Both the position numbers and the translations under genes were made by a program. From Chitinophagales bacterium (GTDB lineage: Bacteria > Bacteroidota > Bacteroidia > Chitinophagales > BACL12), in NCBI GenBank assembly GCA_020636645.1, contig JACJXO010000002.1:372001-436000 (forward strand): a stretch of DNA of 64,000 bases, in the 5' to 3' direction. This document shows, in pieces, positions 8,791-17,297 of the stretch (the first letter of the stretch is position 1; each line of letters begins with the position of its first letter). Under the pieces are notes generated by a model. It saw nothing but the letters and a program-made list of their open reading frames with translations. It searched no databases and had not been told where the DNA came from.

Positions 8791-10049
8791 TCAACCAATG
8801 GCGTTTCATCTCTGAAAAAGATCGCTGTAACAGGGTTTCCAACCAGCATTTGCACGCCCATCATATCCAGCCCAATTCTCACGGATATGAGGAAATAAAG
8901 CGCCAGTGCCGGCATGCTTAACACAGCGATCCTGTTGATCCATCCAGGCTGACGGTTGGAATGGTAATACCAAAAGATCAAGGCAACTGCAAACAGGTTA
9001 CTCAAAACAATAAATCTGTTTCCGCTTGGTATCAGACTGCCCAGGTTAGATAATGCATATAACAGTAATACAAAAGAGAACAGTTTACCTGCAAGTGCAT
9101 GTTCCCTGATAAATGCCCCTCCCTGGAAATATATCCAGGCAAGCCATACGAGTACAACATATCTCAAAGCGGCTCCATAGTACTGAACGTACCAGTTCAG
9201 CAAACTCTTTCTTTCATTCAATACCTGCTCATATACATCGCTGGTATAGTTACTCACTTTAGCTTCAAAAATGGATGGCAGGAAGGATAAATATTCTCTA
9301 ACCTGGGTAAGACTCGCCTCTGAAAAAGTAAAGGTCAGTAGGAAAAAGTAGAAATATAGATGCTTTCTGTTTCCTCCCGCCAGATACAGCAGAAAGACCA
9401 GAACAGGGAAGAAAAAAGAAAAATGCACAAACACAGTTAAAATGGTCAGGAATAAATGCTTTGCTTTTCCTGTCTCCAAATAGTGAAGCACACCGAATAC
9501 GAAAATATGAGCAGCGGTCCAGAATCTGAAGCCATTAATATTCCAGAACCCGTTGATGACCGTGAAAATAATGAGCAGTGTTACGCCATACCATTTGAAC
9601 CTACCACTGGTCCGGTCGATCAGGTACCAGATATTCCGGGAATAGAAATATCCAAAAATGAGCCCGAATGCAGCAAAGAGAACCCGATAATCACTGGTAA
9701 ACCTGGAAACCACAAATGTCAGTAAAGGCTGAAGCACATCCACATACTCAGTATCGCGGTACAACTGATGGCCAAGGGTCTGAAATGTATAATCATGATC
9801 CCCCATTTCCTGCAACTTATCATTGTATCGATTGGCATCGATCTTAGGATTGGAGATAACGAAGGTCAAACCAAAGAAGATCACGAATAGCCAGACAATA
9901 TTCTTAGCCCATGAACTTCGCAAATGATACGCGGTAAAGGCAAGAGAACCGAAAGGCCAGACCAGAAAAATCACCCTGGCAAATGAGCCTCCTCTTCTTC
10001 TGTCCTCATCCTGGACCCTGCTTCTGCTTCTTAAGGTTTGGGGCTGCAT
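8778..10049 (-). CDS. EpsG/Wzy-like polysaccharide polymerase (integral membrane)
   Basis: An about 423-residue protein with roughly ten hydrophobic segments, including VIFLVWPFGSLAFTAYHL, VWLFVIFFGLTFVI and LFLTILTVFVHFSFFFPVLV. After the first segments comes a conserved-looking soluble loop with ANRYNDKL, as in EpsG-family proteins, which are the putative chain polymerases of exopolysaccharide loci. It should join repeat units on the periplasmic face after Wzx flipping. The frame is open to 10151; I placed the start at the ATG at 10047-10049, just after the stop of the upstream gene. An ATG at 10095-10097 adding 16 residues is possible. Polymerase role is inferred from topology and context. 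Confidence 0.65.
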   Translation of the reverse strand: MQPQTLRSRSRVQDEDRRRGGSFARVIFLVWPFGSLAFTAYHLRSSWAKNIVWLFVIFFGLTFVISNPKIDANRYNDKLQEMGDHDYTFQTLGHQLYRDTEYVDVLQPLLTFVVSRFTSDYRVLFAAFGLIFGYFYSRNIWYLIDRTSGRFKWYGVTLLIIFTVINGFWNINGFRFWTAAHIFVFGVLHYLETGKAKHLFLTILTVFVHFSFFFPVLVFLLYLAGGNRKHLYFYFFLLTFTFSEASLTQVREYLSFLPSIFEAKVSNYTSDVYEQVLNERKSLLNWYVQYYGAALRYVVLVWLAWIYFQGGAFIREHALAGKLFSFVLLLYALSNLGSLIPSGNRFIVLSNLFAVALIFWYYHSNRQPGWINRIAVLSMPALALYFLISVRIGLDMMGVQMLVGNPVTAIFFRDETPLVDWIR

Positions 10050-10062
10050 TCCGGATCGTTCA

Positions 10063-11169
10063 TCATTGGGTAAGTTGTAAAAATTGCTTTGAAACATTTT
10101 TAATGTCATAGGCTGACAGATCACCCAGGCTAATCTGTCCTGAATAATCACCTGACAAAAACTGAGTTATGACACTTGAATTCAGCGAAAAGGAATCAAC
10201 AGACAGAACAGGTCTTCCACATATCTGATAATCGATCAGCTTGCTGGGAGATTGAATATTTGTACCATTACCAATATTCACGAGAAAATCCATACCAGCC
10301 AGTACCGGCAGTAATTCAGCTCTTGGCACATATGGCCTTATCTCTATTCTGCCTTCTGATCGTTCAGCATATGGAATAACTATACTCGTTTGATTAGTAT
10401 AAATAATAAATAGGAATGGACACTTCAGTGTCAGCAAATATTCCAGGAAGTTCTTCGGATCCCGCACACCCGGAATAAAAGCTCCGGCATATGCGAATGT
10501 GGGGACAGGGTTCTTCCTATAGAGGTTATGATCAATAGGCACTTCATTAAAGTCGTATCCCTGCGGGATCATTTTGATCTTATGGCGGAATTCCGGATAA
10601 TACGCTTCTTTCGCATCTTCGATCGGCACTGTGATGTGATCTGCCTTTCTGCAAAAAAGTTTTTCAAACCAGGCAAAATAGAACCATTTCCGGAAAGTAT
10701 CGGTCTTCTCGAACATGAATGGATCGCCACAATCTGCCACCCAGGTCTTTGCTATCCGATGCTTTCTTGTCCTGGCCAATGCAGCCCCCCAATGGATCGC
10801 ATGCGGCACAGCTATTGTGATCAGCAGGTCATATCCATTCTTCTTTCGCAATAATCTTCTGGTGGTAAACAGGAATTGTATGTCAGGATATTCCAGTGAT
10901 AACTGAAGGCCTCGTTTCAGTATTCGCCGTACCAATCTGAACGGGCCTGCTCCCTTGTCTGCACGGATATCTTTCCAGATCCATTTTGATAGCGGATGTA
11001 TCTCCATGCCGTGTTCAACAGCATATGCAGGATGAATTTCTTCATTCCAGGAAGTATAGACCTGTACTTCATGCCCGGCTTTGGCAAATGCCTTAGCAAG
11101 TGCAGTAGTACGAAATGATCGTGGAGTTACAGAAGGATAAAAGAACTTTGAAATGATCAGGATCTTCAT
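10063..11169 (-). CDS. glycosyltransferase, GT4-like
   Basis: A 368-residue GT-B-like enzyme. The N-terminus ILIISKFFYPSVTPRSFRTT (about 3-22) is the usual acceptor-side loop. It is followed by LAKAFAKAGHEVQVYTSW, then IAKTWVADCGDPFMF (about 138-152), IPQGYDF, FAYAGAFIPGVRDPKNFLEY (about 225-244) and a final SPSKLIDYQICGRPVLSVDS block (about 309-328). The last block replaces the classic GT4 EGLP motif, as in several fucosyl- and mannosyl-type relatives. It overlaps the upstream sulfotransferase by 4 bp. Substrate unknown. Confidence 0.75.
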   Translation of the reverse strand: MKILIISKFFYPSVTPRSFRTTALAKAFAKAGHEVQVYTSWNEEIHPAYAVEHGMEIHPLSKWIWKDIRADKGAGPFRLVRRILKRGLQLSLEYPDIQFLFTTRRLLRKKNGYDLLITIAVPHAIHWGAALARTRKHRIAKTWVADCGDPFMFEKTDTFRKWFYFAWFEKLFCRKADHITVPIEDAKEAYYPEFRHKIKMIPQGYDFNEVPIDHNLYRKNPVPTFAYAGAFIPGVRDPKNFLEYLLTLKCPFLFIIYTNQTSIVIPYAERSEGRIEIRPYVPRAELLPVLAGMDFLVNIGNGTNIQSPSKLIDYQICGRPVLSVDSFSLNSSVITQFLSGDYSGQISLGDLSAYDIKNVSKQFLQLTQ

Positions 11170-11939
11170 GCCCGTTCCACATTTTCCAAACTCAGGTCAA
11201 AAGCCTGTCTGATATCAACGATACTATTCATCAGCTCCTGTACTTCTTCGTTCTGCAGGAACAGATCTATTCTTTCCCTGTGTTCCGGAAGCTCCCATTT
11301 TCTTTGAGATGCCGTGTATAGTGGTCTAAGGTGTTGCCCGTGAAATGCATCATGCTGCTGAACACCGGAATAGTTCGTGTAGTCCAGCACCTCCTGACTC
11401 ATGGCAGCCTCGAGAAATGTCAATACCTGCTCGATGACCGGGCGGAAGTTACTCACCAAAGATTCGTATGGGACCAATAGGACCTGCGGGTGATCCTTCC
11501 ACCTGATCGTTTGTCTGGTATCATTGATCCAACGCTCAATAGGAATATAGTATCCTTCCCGGAGGGGATGCATACTCGTGATCACATCTCTGCCGTCACG
11601 TATCATAAGTATAACCTTCAGATCCCTGCCAAACTCTCGAAAGAGTTGCTCCAGGTACCTGACATTTGGAGGCGATTTCTCACACCATCGTTTGGAAGAT
11701 GCGGGAATATCACGTTTCAGCAAATCTCTGGTGATTCGAATTCGCTGTATCTGGTGGTTCCAGAAATCAGACTTGAAATCACGTCTGGTCAGAAAAATAT
11801 TGGTCTCTTCCGGAATACAGTAAATGTCTGGATGTGCATCCAGAATGGCCGTCATCAAACTGGTACCTGTTCTCCCGCACCCTCCGATCAGGATCGGAGT
11901 TTGGTTCATTGTAAATATCTGCCTAAGCTGTTTCCACAT
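11166..11939 (-). CDS. sulfotransferase (Sulfotransfer_3 type)
   Basis: A 257-residue protein. PILIGGCGRTGTSLMTAILD (about 15-34) is the PAPS-binding loop. KVILMIRDGRDVITSM (about 103-118) is the 3'-phosphate-binding block with Arg and Ser. A WCEKSPPNVRYLEQLF stretch (about 85-100) contains the Lys-Ser-Pro feature common in this subfamily. It is the third sulfotransferase of the operon and differs clearly from the other two. Its start overlaps the flippase gene by 17 bp. Expected to sulfate the glycan precursor with PAPS; the acceptor is unknown. Confidence 0.8.
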   Translation of the reverse strand: MWKQLRQIFTMNQTPILIGGCGRTGTSLMTAILDAHPDIYCIPEETNIFLTRRDFKSDFWNHQIQRIRITRDLLKRDIPASSKRWCEKSPPNVRYLEQLFREFGRDLKVILMIRDGRDVITSMHPLREGYYIPIERWINDTRQTIRWKDHPQVLLVPYESLVSNFRPVIEQVLTFLEAAMSQEVLDYTNYSGVQQHDAFHGQHLRPLYTASQRKWELPEHRERIDLFLQNEEVQELMNSIVDIRQAFDLSLENVERA

Positions 11940-13410
11940 GTGCGGTGGTTTCTGCTGCAGTTGATATCTTGCGTTTTCTCAGTTGCCCCTGAATCAATTC
12001 TACCATGTACTTCCATGCCATAGCATTTGTCAGGTGAGCAGTAAGTATATACATGACCAGTCCGGTCCCGGTCATAACCAGAAGCTGAAACACTGGTGCA
12101 GGATATTCGGGTAAAGAGGTCAGCCAAAGGACACCGGCCATCGGAATATTCAACCAGAATACTTTCAGCAGATCAAGTCCCTGTTCGGAATATGTGTAAG
12201 ACAGATGCTGATTACTCAAATAGATGTTGACCAGCAGGTGCAGATATTCCACCACCACAATGCCATACATCAGACCTGACAATCCAAACTGCATACCCAC
12301 CAACACACCTGCAACTGTAAGGGCATACTTAATGATACCCTGCAATACGTATTGATTTCCTGCAGCATACACCTTCAGTACATTTAGATTCACCACATGT
12401 ATATGTGATACCAGCCCGGCTACACAGAGTATCTGCAACAGTGGAATGGATTGTCTCCATTTCTCTCCAACCAGTGCCAGTATCATCGGTTCAGCTACAA
12501 AGGCCAGCAAGATCATGGAGGGGAACACTACAAAACTGGTTACCTGCAGGATCTTCCGGTAGTTCTCTTTCATCCTTGCCCGATTGTCTCTGTCCTTGCT
12601 CAGGATCGGATAGGTGACCTTGCTCAGTGAATCGATCAGTCCGCGAGATGCATTCTCCTTGAACATATTGGCCTGGCTGTAGAAACTCAGGATAGCCGGC
12701 GTATAGATCTTGCCTATCAGCAGGTTATAGATGTTTCGGAAGAATGTGTTCATCACTCCCAGCAGCAATACCCGTGAACCAAATCCGAATAACTTTTTTA
12801 AGGATCGTTTTTGTATGAACACTTTAGGATACCAGGTCAGCACAGCAAAATACAGGATGGACGTGATCAATGATGTTAGCACATACCTGATGGCCAGAGC
12901 CATGACACCCATACCACTCCATGCGAGAAACAGTGCGATCAATCCGGTGAGCACATTGGCTGCCATTGCGATAATTCCGAGAGTTTTAAACTTCAGCTCA
13001 TTGATCAAAACCGCATTCTGTACGATGGTAAAAGATGCGAAGATCAGGTTAAGACCCATCACCCGTGTAAGCAGGGTAAGTTGTGGTTCTTCATAGAACC
13101 GTGCGATAGCCGGTGCACCGATCCACAAAGCAATATAGCAGATAACAGCCGTAAACAGGCTGATGTAAAAGACAGTTGATTTGTCTTCTTCGTTGATCTC
13201 TTTTTCACGGATGATGGCCTGACTGAATCCCGAATCCACCAGTACTCTGGACACTTCAAAAAAGAAGTAGAGCATGGCGATAAGACCGAAATCTGACGGA
13301 GCCAGTAATCTGGCAAGGATCACCCCTACCACCAGGGTGGTGAACTTGGTTCCCAGGTTGCTGGTAAAGGTCCAGACGAAACCGGAAAATGCCTGTTTCT
13401 TAAGTGACAT
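11923..13410 (-). CDS. Wzx-type lipopolysaccharide/polysaccharide flippase
   Basis: A 495-residue membrane protein of the MOP/oligosaccharide flippase superfamily. The N-terminus SLKKQAFSGFVWTFTSNLGT and the segment RLLAPSDFGLIAMLYFFFEV (about 34-53) are typical of Polysacc_synt_3 family members, followed by about a dozen hydrophobic helices. It should flip the undecaprenyl-linked repeat unit to the periplasm for polymerisation. The frame is open 21 bp further upstream, but the ATG at 13408-13410 lies 4 bp after the stop of the dehydrogenase gene and gives the family N-terminus, so I use that start. Confidence 0.83.
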   Translation of the reverse strand: MSLKKQAFSGFVWTFTSNLGTKFTTLVVGVILARLLAPSDFGLIAMLYFFFEVSRVLVDSGFSQAIIREKEINEEDKSTVFYISLFTAVICYIALWIGAPAIARFYEEPQLTLLTRVMGLNLIFASFTIVQNAVLINELKFKTLGIIAMAANVLTGLIALFLAWSGMGVMALAIRYVLTSLITSILYFAVLTWYPKVFIQKRSLKKLFGFGSRVLLLGVMNTFFRNIYNLLIGKIYTPAILSFYSQANMFKENASRGLIDSLSKVTYPILSKDRDNRARMKENYRKILQVTSFVVFPSMILLAFVAEPMILALVGEKWRQSIPLLQILCVAGLVSHIHVVNLNVLKVYAAGNQYVLQGIIKYALTVAGVLVGMQFGLSGLMYGIVVVEYLHLLVNIYLSNQHLSYTYSEQGLDLLKVFWLNIPMAGVLWLTSLPEYPAPVFQLLVMTGTGLVMYILTAHLTNAMAWKYMVELIQGQLRKRKISTAAETTAHVETA

Positions 13411-13414
13411 AGAA

Positions 13415-14680
13415 TTACAGTCGCTCGTCAACGAGCGACCTGTCTAAAAATGCCTTGGTATCAAATACCACGGCCTCGTTTGCTTTCAGGGCTGACAGGT
13501 TCATTTCAGCGAACTGCCTGTGTGCTACAGCCACCAAAATTCCTGCATAAGGCCCCTTAGGTTCTTCTTCCAACAGGGAGATGCCATACTCATGCATGAC
13601 CTCTTTCGGATCTACCCAGGGGTCATACACATCGACTTCCAGTCCGAACTCCCGAAGCTCATTATAAATATCTACGACCTTGGTATTACGAGTATCCGGA
13701 CAATTCTCCTTGAAAGCAATACCGAGAATCAGCACACGATTTCCTTTTATGGTCACCCCTTTGCTGATCATGCGCTTTACAAGCCTGTTGGCTACATAGA
13801 CACCCATGTTGTCATTGACCCTGCGTCCGGACAGGATGACCTGGGGATGATAACCTACAGACTCAGCTTTATGAACCAGGTAATAGGGATCCACCCCAAT
13901 GCAATGCCCGCCTACCAGACCAGGTTTGAAGCGAAGAAAATTCCATTTGGTTCCTGCTGCCTCCAGTACATCATTTGTATCTATACCAATTCTTTCAAAG
14001 ATGAGTGCCAGCTCATTCATGAAAGAGATGTTCAGGTCTCGCTGGGCATTCTCAATCGCCTTGCTGGCCTCTGCCACTTTGAGTGATGGTGCCAGGTGGG
14101 TGCCTGCTTCAATGATGGAAGCATACAAGGCATCCACCTCCTTTGCAACCTCAGGTGTTGAACCAGAGGTCACCTTTTTGATCTTTGTCAGGGTATTGAC
14201 CTTATCGCCGGGATTGATGCGCTCAGGCGAGTAACCGCAAAAGAAATCCTCATTGTATTTCAGCCCGCTGGCATGTTCCAGTACCGGCACACAAACTTCT
14301 TCCGTACATCCGGGATATACGGTAGATTCATATATGACAATATCACCTTTTTTCAATAATCGGCCGATCATATCAGAAGCGCCGATCAGCGGTGTCAGAT
14401 CCGGACTCTTGCTTTGATCAACAGGAGTAGGAACGGTTATGATGAAGATCTGTGCTTCACCCACCGGCGACAGATCATTGGTAAGGGTCAGTGCGGAGGC
14501 AGACTGCAATTCTTCTCTGCTCACTTCCAACGTACGATCCTCTCCTTTCTGCAGTTCTTCTATGCGCTCCCGGTTGATATCATAACCGATGGTTGTATAT
14601 CTCTTGCCAAATTCCACTGCCAGGGGCAGGCCAACATAGCCGAGGCCAATGACCGCGACCGTCTTGTTCTTTCCTTCCAT
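13415..14680 (-). CDS. tviB: UDP-N-acetylhexosamine 6-dehydrogenase (TviB/WbpA-like)
   Basis: A 421-residue nucleotide-sugar dehydrogenase. It starts with an NAD-binding Rossmann motif VIGLGYVGLPLAVEFGKRY (about 10-28). The catalytic Cys is about residue 260 in GLVGGHCIGVDPYYL, and the Lys in FLRFKPGLVGG lies just before it. SPERINPGDK (about 151-160) is typical of the Vi-antigen TviB branch, which oxidises UDP-GlcNAc or its epimer to the uronic acid. It gives the operon a second acidic sugar donor besides UDP-GlcA from ugd. It sits 9 bp downstream of the cupin gene. The exact epimer used cannot be decided from sequence. Confidence 0.8.
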   Translation of the reverse strand: MEGKNKTVAVIGLGYVGLPLAVEFGKRYTTIGYDINRERIEELQKGEDRTLEVSREELQSASALTLTNDLSPVGEAQIFIITVPTPVDQSKSPDLTPLIGASDMIGRLLKKGDIVIYESTVYPGCTEEVCVPVLEHASGLKYNEDFFCGYSPERINPGDKVNTLTKIKKVTSGSTPEVAKEVDALYASIIEAGTHLAPSLKVAEASKAIENAQRDLNISFMNELALIFERIGIDTNDVLEAAGTKWNFLRFKPGLVGGHCIGVDPYYLVHKAESVGYHPQVILSGRRVNDNMGVYVANRLVKRMISKGVTIKGNRVLILGIAFKENCPDTRNTKVVDIYNELREFGLEVDVYDPWVDPKEVMHEYGISLLEEEPKGPYAGILVAVAHRQFAEMNLSALKANEAVVFDTKAFLDRSLVDERL

Positions 14681-14689
14681 GTTCTTTTG

Positions 14690-15037
14690 TTAAGCCCTTT
14701 CGTAATCGTCGTCGAGACGCACGATATCATCTTCGCCGAAATAGGAACCCAGTTGCACTTCCACAAACACCACCTTTTCATTTCCTGCATTCCTGATCCG
14801 GTGTCTGGCACCTTGTGGTATCTGCACCACTTTACCGGGAGGACAATCGATGACCTCACCTTCCAGGATCACCTCAGCATGTCCTTCAATGATGACCCAT
14901 ACCTCTGAACGGTGATGGTGATATTGGTATGACAACTGGTGACCAGGTTCCACCTCAATGCGCTTCACCTTATAAGTACCGGTATCTTCCAATACCCAAT
15001 AGGCGCCCCATGGTCTGATATCATGTTCCTTGTTCAT
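14690..15037 (-). CDS. standalone cupin of the phosphomannose isomerase type II family
   Basis: A 115-residue single-domain cupin. RPWGAYWVLEDTG (about 8-20), YHHHRSEVWVIIEGHAEVIL (about 39-58) and PQGARHRIRNAGN (about 93-105) are the metal-binding cupin blocks of the C-terminal isomerase domain of GDP-mannose pyrophosphorylase/phosphomannose isomerase fusions. The pyrophosphorylase half is absent and no such gene lies in the window. It could isomerise fructose-6-P and mannose-6-P or act as a sugar-binding accessory protein. It sits between two UDP-sugar dehydrogenases in the operon. Fold is secure, reaction is not. Confidence 0.75.
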   Translation of the reverse strand: MNKEHDIRPWGAYWVLEDTGTYKVKRIEVEPGHQLSYQYHHHRSEVWVIIEGHAEVILEGEVIDCPPGKVVQIPQGARHRIRNAGNEKVVFVEVQLGSYFGEDDIVRLDDDYERA

Positions 15038-15055
15038 GGTCTGCTTGTTACGGGA

Positions 15056-16369
15056 TCATCGTCCGATGGCTTCATATACAAAGCCCAATTGCTGCATCTC
15101 TTCCGGATCGTAAATATTACGTCCGTCAAACACCACTGCCTGCTTCATATTCTTCTTTACCTGTTGCCAGTCCGGCAGCCGGAACTCCGGCCATTCGGTT
15201 ACCAGCAACAATCCATCGGCACCGGCTGTGGCAGTGAGTGCATTGTCGGTAAGGGTAACGCCTTCAGGCAACAAAGGTCTTGCTACCTGCATAGCCACCG
15301 GATCATACGCCAGTACACTGGCACCTGCAGCAACCAACTCACTGATGATGGTGAGTGCAGGAGCTTCCCGCATATCATCTGTCTTGGGTTTGAAAGCCAG
15401 GCCCCAGACTGCGAATGTCTTTCCGGTCAGGTCTTTGCCAAACCGGTCAAATATCTTGTTGGACAGCACCTGCTTCTGCCGGTTATTGACACCGTCAACT
15501 GCTTCCAGTACCTGCATTGGGTACCCTTGCTCCTGCCCCATTCTGATCAGAGCCTTTACATCCTTGGGAAAGCAGGAACCTCCATAACCAATACCTGCAT
15601 AAATGAACTGAGAACCGATACGCGGATCACTTCCAATACCCTTTCTCACGTCATTGATATCAGCACCCATTTTTTCGCACAGGTTGGCGATATCATTCAT
15701 GAAACTGATGCGGGTGGCCAGCATAGCATTGGCTGCATACTTGGTCATCTCTGCCGATGCCGGATCCATATCAATAATGGGATGACCATTGAGTACGAAC
15801 GGCTGGTACAACTTATGCATGATGCTACGGGCACGCTCGCCGGTATAACCGATCACGATGCGGTCGGGCTTCAGAAAATCTGCCACGGCGGCACCTTCTT
15901 TCAGGAATTCAGGATTGGATACCACATCGAATGGAATTTCCACACCTCTTTTTTCCAACTGTGACCTGATGGCCTGATCCACTTTTTTATGAGTACCTAC
16001 CGGCACCGTGCTTTTGGTGACCACTACCAGTTCACGGTCCATTGCCATACCGATCTCTTCTGCCACACGGATCACATACTGCAGATCTGCACTGCCATCT
16101 TCACCCTGTGGTGTTCCCACTGCTATCATGGCCACATCGCTTCCCGGAAGGCTTTCCTTCAGACTGGTAGAGAAGTGGAGTTTTCCTTTGTCCAGGTTGT
16201 TCTTCAGCAACAGGTCCAGTCCAGGCTCATAGATAGGCACTTCGCCGGCTCTGAGCCTTTCAATTTTGGCTGCATCAATATCAATACAGTGGACTTCCAC
16301 GCCCACATCAGCCAGACAGGTTCCGGTAACCAATCCCACATATCCTGTTCCAACAACGGTCAGTTTCAC
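15056..16369 (-). CDS. ugd: UDP-glucose 6-dehydrogenase
   Basis: A 437-residue enzyme that oxidises UDP-glucose to UDP-glucuronate with two NAD+. It has the N-terminal Rossmann motif LTVVGTGYVGLVTGTCLADV (about 3-22), IYEPGLDLLLKNN, VVTKSTVPVGT (about 117-127), SNPEFLKEGAAV, and the catalytic Cys near residue 266 in GYGGSCFPKDVKAL. It starts with GTG at 16367-16369, which gives the correct family N-terminus. A -7 motif lies 20 bp upstream. It is the first biosynthetic gene of the polysaccharide operon and supplies glucuronic acid. Confidence 0.93.
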   Translation of the reverse strand: MKLTVVGTGYVGLVTGTCLADVGVEVHCIDIDAAKIERLRAGEVPIYEPGLDLLLKNNLDKGKLHFSTSLKESLPGSDVAMIAVGTPQGEDGSADLQYVIRVAEEIGMAMDRELVVVTKSTVPVGTHKKVDQAIRSQLEKRGVEIPFDVVSNPEFLKEGAAVADFLKPDRIVIGYTGERARSIMHKLYQPFVLNGHPIIDMDPASAEMTKYAANAMLATRISFMNDIANLCEKMGADINDVRKGIGSDPRIGSQFIYAGIGYGGSCFPKDVKALIRMGQEQGYPMQVLEAVDGVNNRQKQVLSNKIFDRFGKDLTGKTFAVWGLAFKPKTDDMREAPALTIISELVAAGASVLAYDPVAMQVARPLLPEGVTLTDNALTATAGADGLLLVTEWPEFRLPDWQQVKKNMKQAVVFDGRNIYDPEEMQQLGFVYEAIGR

Positions 16370-16388
16370 GTCTGCAATTTTAGAGGGG

Positions 16389-16396
16389 CAAAGTTA
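16389..16396 (-). promoter_or_regulatory. candidate -7 promoter element for ugd
   Basis: Read on the minus strand this is TAACTTTG, a perfect match to the Bacteroidota consensus TAnnTTTG, ending 19 bp before the GTG of ugd. No TTG is found at the expected distance upstream, so it is only a half-site match. It would allow the biosynthetic operon to be expressed separately from the regulator gene upstream. Confidence 0.4.
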
Positions 16397-16502
16397 GCCT
16401 CTTCACCCCATTTATCTCTTGTTTTTCAGTGTCCGGGCACAGCTTCGCCCTCTCAGTCACATGTCTTTTTTTTGCGACCGGCATCAACAGCAGATGGCTG
16501 GG

Positions 16503-17042
16503 TCAGAACTTCTGACCATTCCACAACACGATTGCCTCCTGGAGATCGTGCTGCTGTTTCCATATCTGAAAACCGGCCTGATCCAGCACTGTGGGCAGTA
16601 TCTTCCGGTTAATTATCATTTCCGTTTTCTGCACGAGATAATCGAGCAATACGGTATCAATATTTCCTACCACCAGCAGATCAATGGTTCCGCTGTCCTT
16701 TCCTTTGGCATAATCGCCTGTAACAATGGCCAGGTGCACATCGCCCAGCCTTCTTACCAGATTTTCCACTACCTGATCCAGCCCCAGGTATTTTCGCACC
16801 AGGCTGCTCAGTTCCGGAAATAATGGATGTTTTTCGTTGGCCTGATACTGGATGGTGTTGCCTGCAGACCTTGAAACAAGGATGCCTGCCTCAGAGAGTT
16901 TGTTAAGCTCCAGCCTGACGGCATTGGTTGATTCATCCATCTCCTTCGCCAGGCCGCGAAGATGGGCACTCGCCTTGCTGTTGGAGAAGAACTTCAGCAA
17001 CAGCTTGATACGGGTCTTGGAGGTGATGAGGGTCTCCAGCAT
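16503..17042 (-). CDS. winged-helix regulator with nucleotidyltransferase-like C-terminal domain
   Basis: A 179-residue cytosolic protein. Residues about 1-75 look like an ArsR-type winged helix: MLETLITSKTRIKLLLKFF, then HLRGLAKEMDESTNAVRLEL and LNKLSEAGILVSRSAGN. The second half, with HLAIVTGDYAKGKDSGTIDL (about 115-134) and LLVVGNID, resembles a minimal nucleotidyltransferase fold. I recall similar genes at the head of Bacteroidota polysaccharide loci, which fits here. The start at 17042 is preferred over the frame's earliest start at 17081 because a complete promoter occupies 17052-17081. Regulation of the operon is inferred from position. Confidence 0.7.
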   Translation of the reverse strand: MLETLITSKTRIKLLLKFFSNSKASAHLRGLAKEMDESTNAVRLELNKLSEAGILVSRSAGNTIQYQANEKHPLFPELSSLVRKYLGLDQVVENLVRRLGDVHLAIVTGDYAKGKDSGTIDLLVVGNIDTVLLDYLVQKTEMIINRKILPTVLDQAGFQIWKQQHDLQEAIVLWNGQKF

Positions 17043-17051
17043 TGTGAGTAA

Positions 17052-17081
17052 CAAAATTACTCGTATCGAGACCTTATTCAA
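17052..17081 (-). promoter_or_regulatory. Bacteroidota-type promoter of the polysaccharide regulator
   Basis: On the minus strand there is TTG (17079-17081), a 19-bp spacer, then TAATTTTG (17052-17059), a perfect match to the -33 TTG / -7 TAnnTTTG pattern. The -7 box ends 9 bp before the ATG of the regulator, so the transcript would have a very short leader or none. This is the best two-part promoter match in the window along with 30240-30270. The upstream stretch 17082-17297 holds no gene that I can see, only a weak inverted repeat at 17186-17203. Confidence 0.65.
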
Positions 17082-17297
17082 GTCATTTCAAAAAGGATAC
17101 GCACTATTAACCTGTTCACAACGCAAACATTACCCGTACATTTTTTCGGAAATAATGGTTACAAATCCTTGTAAACAGGCATATTACAGCTAATTTAAGC
17201 TGTTTATGTCCACAGAACACACGTCACAAGACTGCACAAATTCTTATACAGTGCCAGGATATAGGACCCGCAAGGTGACTAAAAAAATGGTACAAGT

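Noticed and set aside
14939..15964. 341-codon plus-strand open frame over ugd and the cupin
   Set aside because: Crosses two well-supported minus-strand genes and has no domain features.
17186..17203. ACAGCT-AATTTA-AGCTGT inverted repeat upstream of the regulator
   Set aside because: Only a 6-bp stem without T-run; too weak to call an operator or terminator.
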